56,632 nt of DNA, taken from IMG/VR virus record IMGVR_UViG_3300005613_003813, positions 1 to 56,632 of that record; one strand, given 5' to 3'. The notes beneath the pieces were generated by a model that was not told the DNA's origin, searched no databases, and saw nothing but the letters and a program-made list of their open reading frames with translations. Shown in pieces: positions 22,247-29,244 of the stretch; position 1 is the stretch's first letter, and each line of letters starts with the position of its first letter. The stretch comes from a virus. A program made the translations under genes and the position numbers.

Positions 22247-23406
22247 TTCGGCCACTTCAGTCCTTTCTTCCGTTCAATATTAATCTGTTTCTGAATATCC
22301 CGCAACCGGTCCTTCATGTACCGCCCCACCTGCTCAAAAGAAAAGTTTTGGTGAACAAAACTACAGCCCCGCGCCCCGATCTCCTTTGCCTCCTTCTGAT
22401 TCTCGAAAACCCAACGCATCTTCTTCCTCAACTCCCCAACCGACGGATTCGCCCACATCTGCTCAGTCCCGTACCACGGCGCAAACTCCATCCCGAAAAC
22501 ATTAACCAGGTCCGGAGTCAGGGGAAGGTAGCACTCCTTAGTAAACCAATCGTGGACGCCACCATAATTAGTAGCAATCACGGGCTTACCAAAACCCGAG
22601 GCCTCTACCATCGGAATACCCCAACCCTCACCACGGTGCGGCAACACAAAACAATCCCCCGTCTGGTGAATTCGGAAAACATCCTTCTTATCTAGCAACC
22701 CCACGTGGACAAAAATATCCGCGGGGTTCTTATTAGCCGCGCTGTTCTTCCACTCCCAAATCTTAGCCACAATATCCTGCATCTCCCCCGATGTAAAGTG
22801 CTCCCGGTAGGTTTTAAGCAAAAGCCCCACATTCTCATCAGACGAAAACTCCTCTAAGAACGCTTTAACCAGCGCTTCGGGGTTCTTCCTTTGGATCCAT
22901 TGAAAGATAGAATAAAAAAGGTAGCCGTTAAAGCCACCACGGAGCTTGAAGTTGTTATATCTTTTATTAAACATTTCGGTATCAATTGGTTCGGGGAAGA
23001 TATAGATCGGTCTGGTCACGCCCGATTTCAAAAAGGCCTGTTTGTTGTGCTCGCTCCCTGTCCAAATCTCATCCATTAGGTTACAGTTCCAAACCCAGAG
23101 CGGAGACATCCTATCCGTTTCCCAAAACAGGTGGCCGATGTGGTACTTACAGGGCTCCATATACTTCATGTAACCATCACAGGGAACGTGAACAATTCTA
23201 ATATCGTAGGGAATATCTCGCCCCTCAAGCTCCCTAACGAGCTTGTAAGCGTCACCAAAGTAGTTAGTATCATTATTACTGTAGGAGACAATCTCGGTTA
23301 CTACATCGACCCCTGCCGCGTTCAGGGCGCAAACAAAGTTACGGTTGGCTTCCCCATACCCACTAGGATCTACAAGGGGACCAACATATTTACAAGCCGC
23401 CCTCAT
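22243..23406 (-). CDS. GT4-family glycosyltransferase
   Basis: The 387-residue product has the full GT-B layout: CKYVGPLVDPSGYGEANRNF acceptor-side start, HLFWETDRMSPLWVWNCNLMDEIWTGSEHN, then FNGYLFYSIFQWIQRKNPEALVKAF. The donor site is FVLPHRGEGWGIPMVEASGFGKPVIATNYGG with the conserved EGWGIPxxEA. It starts by ATGA overlap with the preceding gene. This is a mannosyltransferase-like GT4; the donor is not certain. Confidence 0.88.
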   Translation of the reverse strand: MRAACKYVGPLVDPSGYGEANRNFVCALNAAGVDVVTEIVSYSNNDTNYFGDAYKLVRELEGRDIPYDIRIVHVPCDGYMKYMEPCKYHIGHLFWETDRMSPLWVWNCNLMDEIWTGSEHNKQAFLKSGVTRPIYIFPEPIDTEMFNKRYNNFKLRGGFNGYLFYSIFQWIQRKNPEALVKAFLEEFSSDENVGLLLKTYREHFTSGEMQDIVAKIWEWKNSAANKNPADIFVHVGLLDKKDVFRIHQTGDCFVLPHRGEGWGIPMVEASGFGKPVIATNYGGVHDWFTKECYLPLTPDLVNVFGMEFAPWYGTEQMWANPSVGELRKKMRWVFENQKEAKEIGARGCSFVHQNFSFEQVGRYMKDRLRDIQKQINIERKKGLKWPK

Positions 23407-23621
23407 ACCCGAACGACCTCCAAAATATCCTTCTCGCCCACGGGAACCTCCTTTAGTTTTTTCGCTATGCGCGGAACCCGCGCCCGGCGATCAAAGATCG
23501 GATTGTAATCTCCAGTCATCCCCTCAGGCTTCCGCACCCACCCCTTTTTCAAAAATGTCTGTACGTTTTCGTCAGCAATTGGTCGCGCGCGACCGTCAAA
23601 ACCAATCATATGAACTGTCAT
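23403..23621 (-). CDS. Small protein upstream of a GT4 gene
   Basis: The 72-residue product MTVHMIGFDGRARPIADENV... is basic with a short aromatic patch. It overlaps both neighbours (ATGA type). Function unknown. The FLKKGWVRKPEGMTGDYNPIF region may be a virion protein motif, but I do not recognise it. Confidence 0.5.
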   Translation of the reverse strand: MTVHMIGFDGRARPIADENVQTFLKKGWVRKPEGMTGDYNPIFDRRARVPRIAKKLKEVPVGEKDILEVVRV

Positions 23622-23920
23622 TTGTGCAACCTCCTAACAATCAACCAAGGATAGGACCGCCCATCCTTTTTTGAAACTCGTTTAACCATTAAAGTATCTG
23701 CGCCCTTTTCCTCCAGCCACTTGTAAAGGCATTTAGGTATAGATGCCCGGTACTTGACTTCCCAGCGCTCCCCGCTAACCCAATCTTCCCTACTAACCCC
23801 CAGGTCTGGGCTCTTTGGGTCCTCCGCTTGCCAAGTTACCTCATATCCCAGGTTCTCCAAGAGTTTCCGTGCCTTGTATTCACCAATATAGCCCTTCTGT
23901 CTTGACTTCCTACCGCTCAT
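23618..23920 (-). CDS. PD-(D/E)XK nuclease, Holliday-junction resolvase/VSR-like
   Basis: The product is about 100 residues. It starts at ATG 23920 behind GGAGGAAAA, rather than at 23941. GYIGEYKARKLLENLGYEV supplies the helical Glu, SPDLGV the catalytic Asp and RWEVKYRAS the ExK. The spacing fits small archaeal-type Hjc and related resolvases. It probably cuts branched DNA before packaging or in recombination. Confidence 0.7.
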   Translation of the reverse strand: MSGRKSRQKGYIGEYKARKLLENLGYEVTWQAEDPKSPDLGVSREDWVSGERWEVKYRASIPKCLYKWLEEKGADTLMVKRVSKKDGRSYPWLIVRRLHK

Positions 23921-24104
23921 TTTTCCTCCACCACTTCCCATACTTCTTTTTCCTTCGTTCGTATTGTGCCTTTTGTCTACAGGTCCCCGAGCAGTATTTC
24001 ATATTGTCCCACTGTCTCTGAGTCCTCATGCCATAGTCCCCCCGTGTAAACCGCTTTAAGCAGTTTGGGCAAATCTTACTTGGGTCAGTTTCGCCATTAC
24101 TCAT
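23910..24104 (-). CDS. Small zinc-binding protein
   Basis: The 64-residue product has CPNCLKRF and YCSGTCRQKAQ, two CxxC/CxxxC pairs of a zinc ribbon, followed by a Lys/Arg-rich C-terminus (ERRKKKYGKWWRKNER). It overlaps the resolvase start. Nucleic-acid binding is likely. Confidence 0.6.
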   Translation of the reverse strand: MSNGETDPSKICPNCLKRFTRGDYGMRTQRQWDNMKYCSGTCRQKAQYERRKKKYGKWWRKNER

Positions 24105-24208
24105 CCCGCTACTCCATTTCTACCTACCGAAATTAAACCAAGGATACCAACCGCCCCTATAAGAACGATAGTTAAACAAATAACTACAAACGCTTGAATT
24201 AGGTTCAT
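24101..24208 (-). CDS. 35-residue membrane peptide
   Basis: The frame encodes MNLIQAFVVICLTIVLIGAV followed by GILGLISVG, a single membrane helix. The ATGA at its end overlaps the next gene, suggesting coupling. The SD (AGGTATTAG) is weak. It lies directly downstream of the RlpA-like gene, so a lysis role is possible. Confidence 0.45.
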   Translation of the reverse strand: MNLIQAFVVICLTIVLIGAVGILGLISVGRNGVAG

Positions 24209-24251
24209 CTAATACCTATCAACAAACTCACAAATTATTACAAACACATTG

Positions 24252-24806
24252 TCATTGTTTTTCCTCAACCCTAACCTCTATTACCCCCCTACTTGTTGGT
24301 GCCAACTCTTCAAACGCCCCCCGCGATAAATCGATCACTCTTCCTAGTTTTTCGAACGCCCCCGTATCCGTCACCACAATATCCACACACCTTCCCGTGT
24401 CCACAGCGCAAACGCGAAGCCGATCCCCACAGCCGTGGCGAAGAGAAGCAGCAGTAAACTCATCAGGATTAAAAACATCCCCACACGCAGTAGTCCGTCC
24501 AGCAAACGCCTCCCCGTACCAGCTTGCCGCCCCTGTATATGATGTTTCGCTATATAATCCAGCTGCATCAGGTCGTAATGGTTTAAATTGTTCGGCTTTG
24601 ATTTTGAAAATAGTGATTGTATTCGCATAGTTTACTCCTCGAGAAGTGTTAGCAGTAGCAACACAAAGATTACCCCAAGTGGTACAAGTATTACTAACGT
24701 AAGAATGTCCATAACCAATTACCGCCCTTCTCCGTAGGACTACAACTGCCAAAAATATCAAGCCCAACGCCCAGATGATTAAGGTCAACCGCCTCGAGCC
24801 AAGCAT
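24252..24806 (-). CDS. RlpA-like double-psi beta-barrel protein with membrane anchor
   Basis: The product is 184 residues. A basic N-terminus and a membrane helix (LTLIIWALGLIFLAVVVL) place the rest outside the membrane. From about residue 92, AASWYGEAFAGRTTACGDVF, then FTAASLRHGCGDRLRVCAVD, CVDIVVTDTGAF and GRVIDLSRGAFEEL match the RlpA barrel, including the acidic residue expected in catalysis. Known members cut naked glycan strands of peptidoglycan. Several Cys pairs are unusual. A structured RNA precedes the ATG, and an overlapping membrane frame lies inside the gene. Confidence 0.82.
   Translation of the reverse strand: MLGSRRLTLIIWALGLIFLAVVVLRRRAVIGYGHSYVSNTCTTWGNLCVATANTSRGVNYANTITIFKIKAEQFKPLRPDAAGLYSETSYTGAASWYGEAFAGRTTACGDVFNPDEFTAASLRHGCGDRLRVCAVDTGRCVDIVVTDTGAFEKLGRVIDLSRGAFEELAPTSRGVIEVRVEEKQ
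24371..24628 (-). CDS. Overlapping membrane protein inside the RlpA-like gene, holin-like candidate
   Basis: The frame is 85 residues, read in a different frame from the RlpA gene. Its ATG 24628 follows GAGGAG at a spacing of 6 bases, an ideal site. Residues of about 49-76 (VGMFLILMSLLLLLFATAVG...) form one strong membrane helix preceded by basic residues. Phage holin and spanin genes are often nested this way. It could still be a shadow frame. The SD is the best argument for translation. Confidence 0.5.
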   Translation of the reverse strand: MRIQSLFSKSKPNNLNHYDLMQLDYIAKHHIQGRQAGTGRRLLDGLLRVGMFLILMSLLLLLFATAVGIGFAFALWTREGVWILW

Positions 24807-24809
24807 AAA

Positions 24810-24922
24810 CTCTGCAAAGCGTGCAGATTAGGTAGGGTAAGTCAAAAAGTGACTTAGAGGTACCAGAAAGGAGGTGAACCCCAAAGGGTACCTACCCTAC
24901 CAAACCTACGCGCTTTGCAGAG
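24810..24922 (-). ncRNA. Structured leader RNA candidate before the RlpA-like gene
   Basis: Nested perfect stems: CTCTGCAAAGCG/CGCTTTGCAGAG (24810-24821 with 24911-24922), GGTAGGGTA/TACCCTACC (24831-24839 with 24893-24901), and inside them two hairpins, AAGTCA/TGACTT and GGTACC/GGTACC. The loop of the last carries, on the minus strand, TCACCTCCTTTCT, equal to the 3-prime end of 16S rRNA (plus strand AGAAAGGAGGTGA). The outer stem ends 3 bases before ATG 24806 and buries its weak SD. Confidence 0.65.
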
Positions 24923-24925
24923 GAT

Positions 24926-24974
24926 GCTAGAGGAGGCATTGACCACACTGCCCCCGTGGTCAACTTCCTCTAGC
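24926..24974 (-). terminator. Long hairpin after the E1-like gene
   Basis: GCTAGAGGA pairs with TCCTCTAGC and, inside, TTGACCAC with GTGGTCAA around a 9-base loop, 17 bp in all with a small asymmetric bulge. There is no T tract. It lies between the end of the ubiquitin-like operon and the structured leader of the RlpA-like gene, possibly as an RNA-processing or pausing site. Confidence 0.55.
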
Positions 24975-24982
24975 AACCCCTA

Positions 24983-25627
24983 CTAATCGGTATGTATTAT
25001 TAAATTGTAAAGGTCCGCCGTAATCACCGGATAAAGTTTATCACCTTTGGCAAACTTCTTCACCTGGTTAGCGATCAGCCCCCCAATGACTGCCGTATTG
25101 TAGACCACGCTCCGTTCGGTACAAGGACCGTTTTCCACATCCGCCGGAGGGACCAACGTCGTAAGAAACTGACTCGGACTTTTTACCGTATAAATCTCGA
25201 TCTGTTCTCCCCCCATCCGACCGTCAATCAGAAGTTTCCAAAATCCTCCAGATAACCCCGCCTTCCCCAATTCCCATCGTACGGCCATCGAATCTACTGC
25301 CAAAATCACAATTCCTCCCAGTGGCTCCGATGAGTAGTGCCGCGGCACCGCAATAATATCCACCCCAGCAAATTTCTTAATGTGCCCGGCCAACGCCTCG
25401 GCCTTATTCCTCCCTACGTCTTCTTCCGCGTAGAATTGGGAGGGTAGATTGTGCCCCTCAACTTTGTCCCCGTCAAAGACGGTAATGGCTCGGCAGCCGA
25501 TTTTACTAAGGTATAAGGCGGCCCAAGATCCGATTCCTCCAACTCCAATGATGGTGATTGGTTCGAGGAGCGCTTCGGGTAGGACGATGCTTTCTTGTCT
25601 TTTGAACTTTTCTTCTTCTTTCCCCAT
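24983..25627 (-). CDS. E1-like activating enzyme (ThiF/MoeB/HesA family)
   Basis: The 214-residue product would adenylate the C-terminal Gly of the small modifier. It has ITIIGVGGIGSW (ATP-binding loop, residues 25-35), AITVFDGDKVEGHNL with the acidic and Asn residues that hold ATP and Mg, GRNKAEAL, ILAVDSM, and GPCTERSVVY with Cys169 as candidate thiol. ATG 25627 has a GGAGGTGA site 13 bases away, rather far. The first 71 codons overlap the JAB frame, and G_GGA_AAG at 25618-25624 offers -1 frameshifting into a JAB-E1 fusion. Confidence 0.85.
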   Translation of the reverse strand: MGKEEEKFKRQESIVLPEALLEPITIIGVGGIGSWAALYLSKIGCRAITVFDGDKVEGHNLPSQFYAEEDVGRNKAEALAGHIKKFAGVDIIAVPRHYSSEPLGGIVILAVDSMAVRWELGKAGLSGGFWKLLIDGRMGGEQIEIYTVKSPSQFLTTLVPPADVENGPCTERSVVYNTAVIGGLIANQVKKFAKGDKLYPVITADLYNLIIHTD

Positions 25628-26136
25628 CCGAATCGGAACTTCACCTCCTTTACCTTCTCTTTCATCTCAGCATCACACCACTCCAAAATTGCGTCGTTCT
25701 CCGATGAGTAAAGCCAAGGTAACTTATCAAAGGTCAACCGAGAGGGCTCAAAAACATCTACACGACAGAGCAGGTCTATCTCGTCACCGCCCTTAGAAGC
25801 TACAATAGAAAGAACCCACGGCATATTCATCTCTTCAATAGTTGTATCGTCGGTCAGACTCCAAAAAGCGTTCATATTCCCGTGAGAGTGCCACCAAATG
25901 TTCCAATCGGCTGGGTTCTCGCCCTTCTCAATTAAGTCTTGAAGAAAGTCGCTAACCGCATCTTCCTCAATGATCGTCGAAGCCGACGAAACCCGCTGCT
26001 CAAGGACAATAATATCCTTCACGAAAATACTCTCGCCGGTGACTTCTGTCCGACCAAAGCCGCTAACCTCTCCCGTCGCCAGGCTTACAAAGTATTTAAT
26101 TTTTAAGAACGCCTCGTTTGTAAAATGAATTTTCAT
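25414..26136 (-). CDS. JAB/MPN (JAMM) metalloprotease
   Basis: The product is 240 residues from ATG 26136. The JAMM motif is complete: Glu23 (GEVSGFGRT), His83-x-His85 (WWHSHGNM), seven residues, Ser93 and Asp96 (WSLTDD). Such enzymes remove or trim ubiquitin-like modifiers; here the modifier ends in GGR, so trimming the Arg is a natural task. The domain ends near residue 170. The last 67 residues overlap the E1 gene in another frame and look like non-selected sequence. Confidence 0.88.
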   Translation of the reverse strand: MKIHFTNEAFLKIKYFVSLATGEVSGFGRTEVTGESIFVKDIIVLEQRVSSASTIIEEDAVSDFLQDLIEKGENPADWNIWWHSHGNMNAFWSLTDDTTIEEMNMPWVLSIVASKGGDEIDLLCRVDVFEPSRLTFDKLPWLYSSENDAILEWCDAEMKEKVKEVKFRFGWGKKKKSSKDKKASSYPKRSSNQSPSLELEESDLGPPYTLVKSAAEPLPSLTGTKLRGTIYPPNSTRKKT

Positions 26137-26138
26137 TA

Positions 26139-26774
26139 TTACCCAGTCATCATATTTGCATTTGCCCCTTCGGTCCACGTGGTCCCCACCGTTTGCCAAT
26201 TTTGCGCATAAGAGAGCCCCTCTGGGGAACGCCCCGGCCCCGTTCTAGCACTAGGAACCGTAAGAATCTCCCCGTCACCTATCCAAAACCCAGACAGTTC
26301 GAGAGACTCCGAAACCTCTGGAACCTCATCAGCCCCCCTCAGAGCTCTCTTTTTCCGACCTGTAATCAGATCCTCCCTCTCATCTCCAGAGAGTGGGTCC
26401 GTGTGCGCTTCCCACTTATAGGGGTGTATCCGGGGGTCCTCCTCACTCCAAGTCTCCAAGTACTCAAAGGCTGTATCGACCAAAAGGGAAAGATTACCCT
26501 CCCGGTACAATCTCTCAATGACTCTCCCAAAGTCCCCCCAACAAGCCTGACCATGTTCCTGCGTAACACAGGGGTGGCTGTAACCGCCGCGGCGACCGTG
26601 CGCCACCTGGGTAAGGTTAAAAAACCTAATCTCTTGGCAACTGGAATTCGGGATCTCTACCAAAAAGCGACCCAAGGTAATCCGACTTCTCCCGTCGGCC
26701 ATCTCTAATTCTTTTGTAAAAAGTGCTAATGTGTTACCCCAGACCTCAACTTTCTCAAGCGGATACTCCTTCAA
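26139..26774 (-). CDS. E2-like conjugating enzyme candidate
   Basis: The frame has 211 codons from a TTG at 26774, which has no proper SD. The core HPCVTQEHGQACWG (residues 67-80) has the E2 arrangement HPxV...GxxC, with Cys78 as candidate catalytic residue. RRGGYSHP before it and LSLLVDTAFEYLETW after it fit the E2 beta-flap and helix order. Just upstream, an A14 run joins this frame to the coiled-coil frame by a -1 shift, so the natural protein may be a fusion of about 310 residues. It sits between Ubl and JAB genes. Confidence 0.7.
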   Translation of the reverse strand: MKEYPLEKVEVWGNTLALFTKELEMADGRSRITLGRFLVEIPNSSCQEIRFFNLTQVAHGRRGGYSHPCVTQEHGQACWGDFGRVIERLYREGNLSLLVDTAFEYLETWSEEDPRIHPYKWEAHTDPLSGDEREDLITGRKKRALRGADEVPEVSESLELSGFWIGDGEILTVPSARTGPGRSPEGLSYAQNWQTVGTTWTEGANANMMTG

Positions 26775-27073
26775 CTCCTGAACAAACTCCTTAACCCTTG
26801 CCTCGACGTACTTTTTTTTTTTTTTCTCTGCTCCTTCAATTCGGCGACGCCCTTATCTATCTCCTCCAAACGCTTCTTTTCCGCTTTTAACTTATCTTCG
26901 TAGACCTTTACCTGCCGCCTCGAGGACTCCACGTAAGACTTTGCCGATTCCAAGTCCTTCTCAGCCACATCTACACGATGCGCCTGTTTGTTCTTTTTTC
27001 CTTCGGCCACTGCTAACTCCTTGTTAAGGAATTTCCGGTAGTAGCCTACTAATTTCTCAAAAGTTATTTTCAT
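26771..27073 (-). CDS. Coiled-coil protein, probably N-terminal part of the E2-like protein
   Basis: The 100-residue frame begins at ATG 27073 behind AGGGGGGAG (13-base spacing). Residues of about 15-85 form a strongly charged coiled coil (VAEKDLESAKSYVESSRRQV, KLKAEKKRLEEIDKG). The frame then enters a run of 14 A (plus-strand T run 26812-26825) and ends 14 codons after it. AAGGAG lies 5 bases before the run. A -1 slip leads into the E2-like frame with KYVEARVKEFVQELKEYP, an uninterrupted helix. Confidence 0.7.
   Translation of the reverse strand: MKITFEKLVGYYRKFLNKELAVAEGKKNKQAHRVDVAEKDLESAKSYVESSRRQVKVYEDKLKAEKKRLEEIDKGVAELKEQRKKKKSTSRQGLRSLFRS
26812..26825 (-). promoter_or_regulatory. A14 slippery run with upstream SD, frameshift or slippage site
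   Basis: Fourteen consecutive A on the coding (minus) strand, followed by G, give the dnaX-type heptamer A_AAA_AAG. AAGGAGCAGAG directly precedes it, like the stimulatory internal SD of dnaX. A -1 ribosomal shift or addition of one A by polymerase slippage fuses the coiled-coil and E2-like frames. Confidence 0.6.
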
Positions 27074-27113
27074 CGGTATAGTAGTCTCCCCCCTTTAGTG
27101 TTCCCCTCCTTTT

Positions 27114-27332
27114 CTAGCGTCCACCCTCCTTGCGTCCGGTAACAGTAATCAAATCCCCATCTTTAAGATCTACATCCTCAAAATCTCTGCGAACCTTTTT
27201 CCTGTTCACCCGAACGACATCGCTTCGCGTGGAACTCATCCCCGCTAAATCCAATGCGTCCTCCAAGGAGAACTCGTCATCGACCGTGTACTCTTTGGTT
27301 TGGGCACCCAACCTACCAATCTTTATCTGCAC
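27114..27332 (-). CDS. Ubiquitin-like beta-grasp modifier ending in GGR
   Basis: This is a 72-residue protein, the size of ubiquitin. GTG 27332 is chosen because GAAGGGGGTGAAAAAG precedes it. It starts with a strand (QIKIGRLGAQTKEYTV), then FSLEDALDLAGM helix, DVVRVNRKKV strand and DLKDGDLITVTG, the beta-grasp pattern of ThiS, MoaD and bacterial ubiquitin-like proteins. It ends KEGGR, so a JAB protease could expose the di-glycine. It is the first gene of the E2-JAB-E1 operon. Confidence 0.85.
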   Translation of the reverse strand: MQIKIGRLGAQTKEYTVDDEFSLEDALDLAGMSSTRSDVVRVNRKKVRRDFEDVDLKDGDLITVTGRKEGGR

Positions 27333-27361
27333 CTTTTTCACCCCCTTCCACGGGTCTAAAA

Positions 27362-27991
27362 TCAAAAAAACTGGAGTCTCTCTTTCCAGTCACCGTTGTT
27401 ATTCCTCTCTTCGAGAACCACCTCCTTCAGACGCCTGCACTCTTCCTTGGTCTCCGCCAACTTCGCTGTTAGTTCTGCGTTCTGCTCAAGAAGCTCCTGG
27501 TACCGTTTCTCAACGAACGCCACCGCCGCACTCTGGACCCCCTTAAAAGCGGTATCCAGCTCCTCAAAAGCATCATCAGGGGCATCCTCTTTCTTGGTGG
27601 CGGACAAACGCGGTTTGTAGATTTTCTTACCCCACTCATTCCTCCCTTTAAGGTAATGGGTCACGTAACGCTTGGCCGTCGTACCTGCCACACCAAGCCT
27701 TTCCCCAAGCTCCTTCCACGTAAGTCCTTCCTCTTTCCGCAACCGTGCCATTTCATCCGCGGCCTCACGACTGACCTTCATAAAGGGCTTCCTACCCGTA
27801 CCCTGTGCCCTCATCTTGGACGTCGAACCAGGCGAGTAAACGCCGGCTACCGTACAATTGCTAGAGATAGTCCCAACAGGAACATTAAACATCCTTGAAA
27901 TTTCGGTCAGGGACGTTCCCTTGCGACGCTCCTCAAACCACATCTCTTTCTCTTGAGCGTCGTATTTAAATCTTTTATCTTTATCTGCCAT
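27362..27991 (-). CDS. DNA-binding protein with two HTH segments
   Basis: The product is about 209 residues from ATG 27991 (AGGGGGGGTGATAAAAAG). The first HTH is RRKGTSLTEISRMFNVPVGTISSNC, the second EEGLTWKELGERLGVAGTTAKRYVTHYL. It ends with a coiled coil (RYQELLEQNAELTAKLAETK). This resembles phage regulators or replication-initiation adaptors. It lies directly before the ubiquitin-like gene and after the ssDNA-binding candidate. Confidence 0.65.
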   Translation of the reverse strand: MADKDKRFKYDAQEKEMWFEERRKGTSLTEISRMFNVPVGTISSNCTVAGVYSPGSTSKMRAQGTGRKPFMKVSREAADEMARLRKEEGLTWKELGERLGVAGTTAKRYVTHYLKGRNEWGKKIYKPRLSATKKEDAPDDAFEELDTAFKGVQSAAVAFVEKRYQELLEQNAELTAKLAETKEECRRLKEVVLEERNNNGDWKERLQFF

Positions 27992-28007
27992 CTTTTTATC
28001 ACCCCCC

Positions 28008-28601
28008 CTATGCCGGAACTTTAACTTCTTCCGGTTCAACATCCTCACCACCCGACGGTACACTCTTGTCCTCCGGCTCTGGGGCCTTTGGAGCCGCCGG
28101 CGGGTTAACCTTTTCTCGCTCCAGCCGGCGCTCTTCTATTCCTTCGATAAGGTCCTTGGCAAACTGCTTCTCGCCGTCGTCTAACTTCTTGGCATCGGCG
28201 CCCGCGTCCTTAACCTTAACAATGTTGGCCCAAATCCTACCCTTAGAATCAGTCTTGTGGGAAACCTTACCCTTGAAGAACCCCCCAACCAAGTCATTGA
28301 TATTAAAGGGCTCAACGTCCTCAAGAATCTCCTTGGTGACGGCACAAGCAAGATCGTACAAATGGGACGAGCTCCCACCCTCAAACCCTGCGGTGTAGGC
28401 GCGACTAATCCGACGAGTAATAAGTTTTCCCCGTTGGGCATCGTCAAGAACGATACAGTAAACACGAAGGAAATCCCTTACCCCATACGCGGTCTCCACG
28501 TCGATCAATTCGTCAATATCAACAATCTCGAAGTTATAGAGGCCCTCTGGCAACGCCTCTGGCGGTTCGTTTTTTATCGAAGCTCTATCATCAGTCAGCA
28601 A
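28008..28601 (-). CDS. Probable single-stranded DNA-binding protein
   Basis: The product is about 197 residues. A TTG start at 28601 is inferred because GGGGGTGAAGAAA precedes it. The N-terminal 130 residues (LPEGLYNFEIVDIDELIDVE, GVRDFLRVYCIVLDDAQRGKL, VGGFFKGKVSHKTDSKGRIW) look like the OB-fold proteins that serve as phage SSB or gp2.5 analogues. The C-terminus is Pro/Glu-rich and acidic, as in SSBs. It is one of the very few replication-type genes here. Confidence 0.55.
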   Translation of the reverse strand: MLTDDRASIKNEPPEALPEGLYNFEIVDIDELIDVETAYGVRDFLRVYCIVLDDAQRGKLITRRISRAYTAGFEGGSSSHLYDLACAVTKEILEDVEPFNINDLVGGFFKGKVSHKTDSKGRIWANIVKVKDAGADAKKLDDGEKQFAKDLIEGIEERRLEREKVNPPAAPKAPEPEDKSVPSGGEDVEPEEVKVPA

Positions 28602-29244
28602 TTTCTTCACCCCCTTCCCGTAAAATATCTCTATAATTAGTAGTTGCCGCACGTTTTCCGGAATTACAACTACGGCACAACGGCTGTATATTATCAATAT
28701 AATCCGAACCACCCATACTCAAAGGAACGATATGGTCCTCTGTTAACCTAATTTCCGGTTCAAACCTTTTACAACAGAGACACATATACCCAAAACTCTC
28801 TTTCAGATCTTCCCACTCTTCAAAAGTGTGGCTACCAACAGCCCCCCTTTTACTTGCTCTATACCTCTGATTTCTAAACAACTTCTTTTCTCTTTGCGAT
28901 ATCCCCTTAGGATAACTACGAACCCTCTGCCCCCGCTTCTCCACACCTAGCTTTGATGCCCCAACTCTTTGCTCCCGACCCTCCGAGGAATTAGCCCACC
29001 TACGCAACTTTTCTTTAGTTTCCTCGGAATGTTTATTACCAATGTGCGCAATACTTAAATTTCTTTTGTGCTCGTCGCTAAACTTACTCCCCACCAAAAC
29101 AACACTCATAGCCAAACCTATGTTCCGTTTATGCTCATCCGAAAACTCTTTTCCCGACCAATAACATACCGGGTTTCTCAGGCGGGCACGCCGCATCTTA
29201 ACTTTAGTTTCCTCTGTATGTTTATAACCTGCTCTTCTTCCCAT
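28591..29244 (-). CDS. HNH homing endonuclease with NUMOD3 repeats
   Basis: The product is 217 residues. The N-terminus repeats the NUMOD3 pattern (GYKHTEETKVKMRRA, EFSDEHKRNIGLAMS, KFSDEHKRNLSIAHIG, KHSEETKEKLRRW), which binds the DNA target. The C-terminus is an HNH nuclease with CLCCKRF, TEDHIVPLSMGGSD, NIQPLCRSCNSGK. It overlaps the start of the SSB-like gene and is a selfish insertion. Confidence 0.88.
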   Translation of the reverse strand: MGRRAGYKHTEETKVKMRRARLRNPVCYWSGKEFSDEHKRNIGLAMSVVLVGSKFSDEHKRNLSIAHIGNKHSEETKEKLRRWANSSEGREQRVGASKLGVEKRGQRVRSYPKGISQREKKLFRNQRYRASKRGAVGSHTFEEWEDLKESFGYMCLCCKRFEPEIRLTEDHIVPLSMGGSDYIDNIQPLCRSCNSGKRAATTNYRDILREGGEEIAD

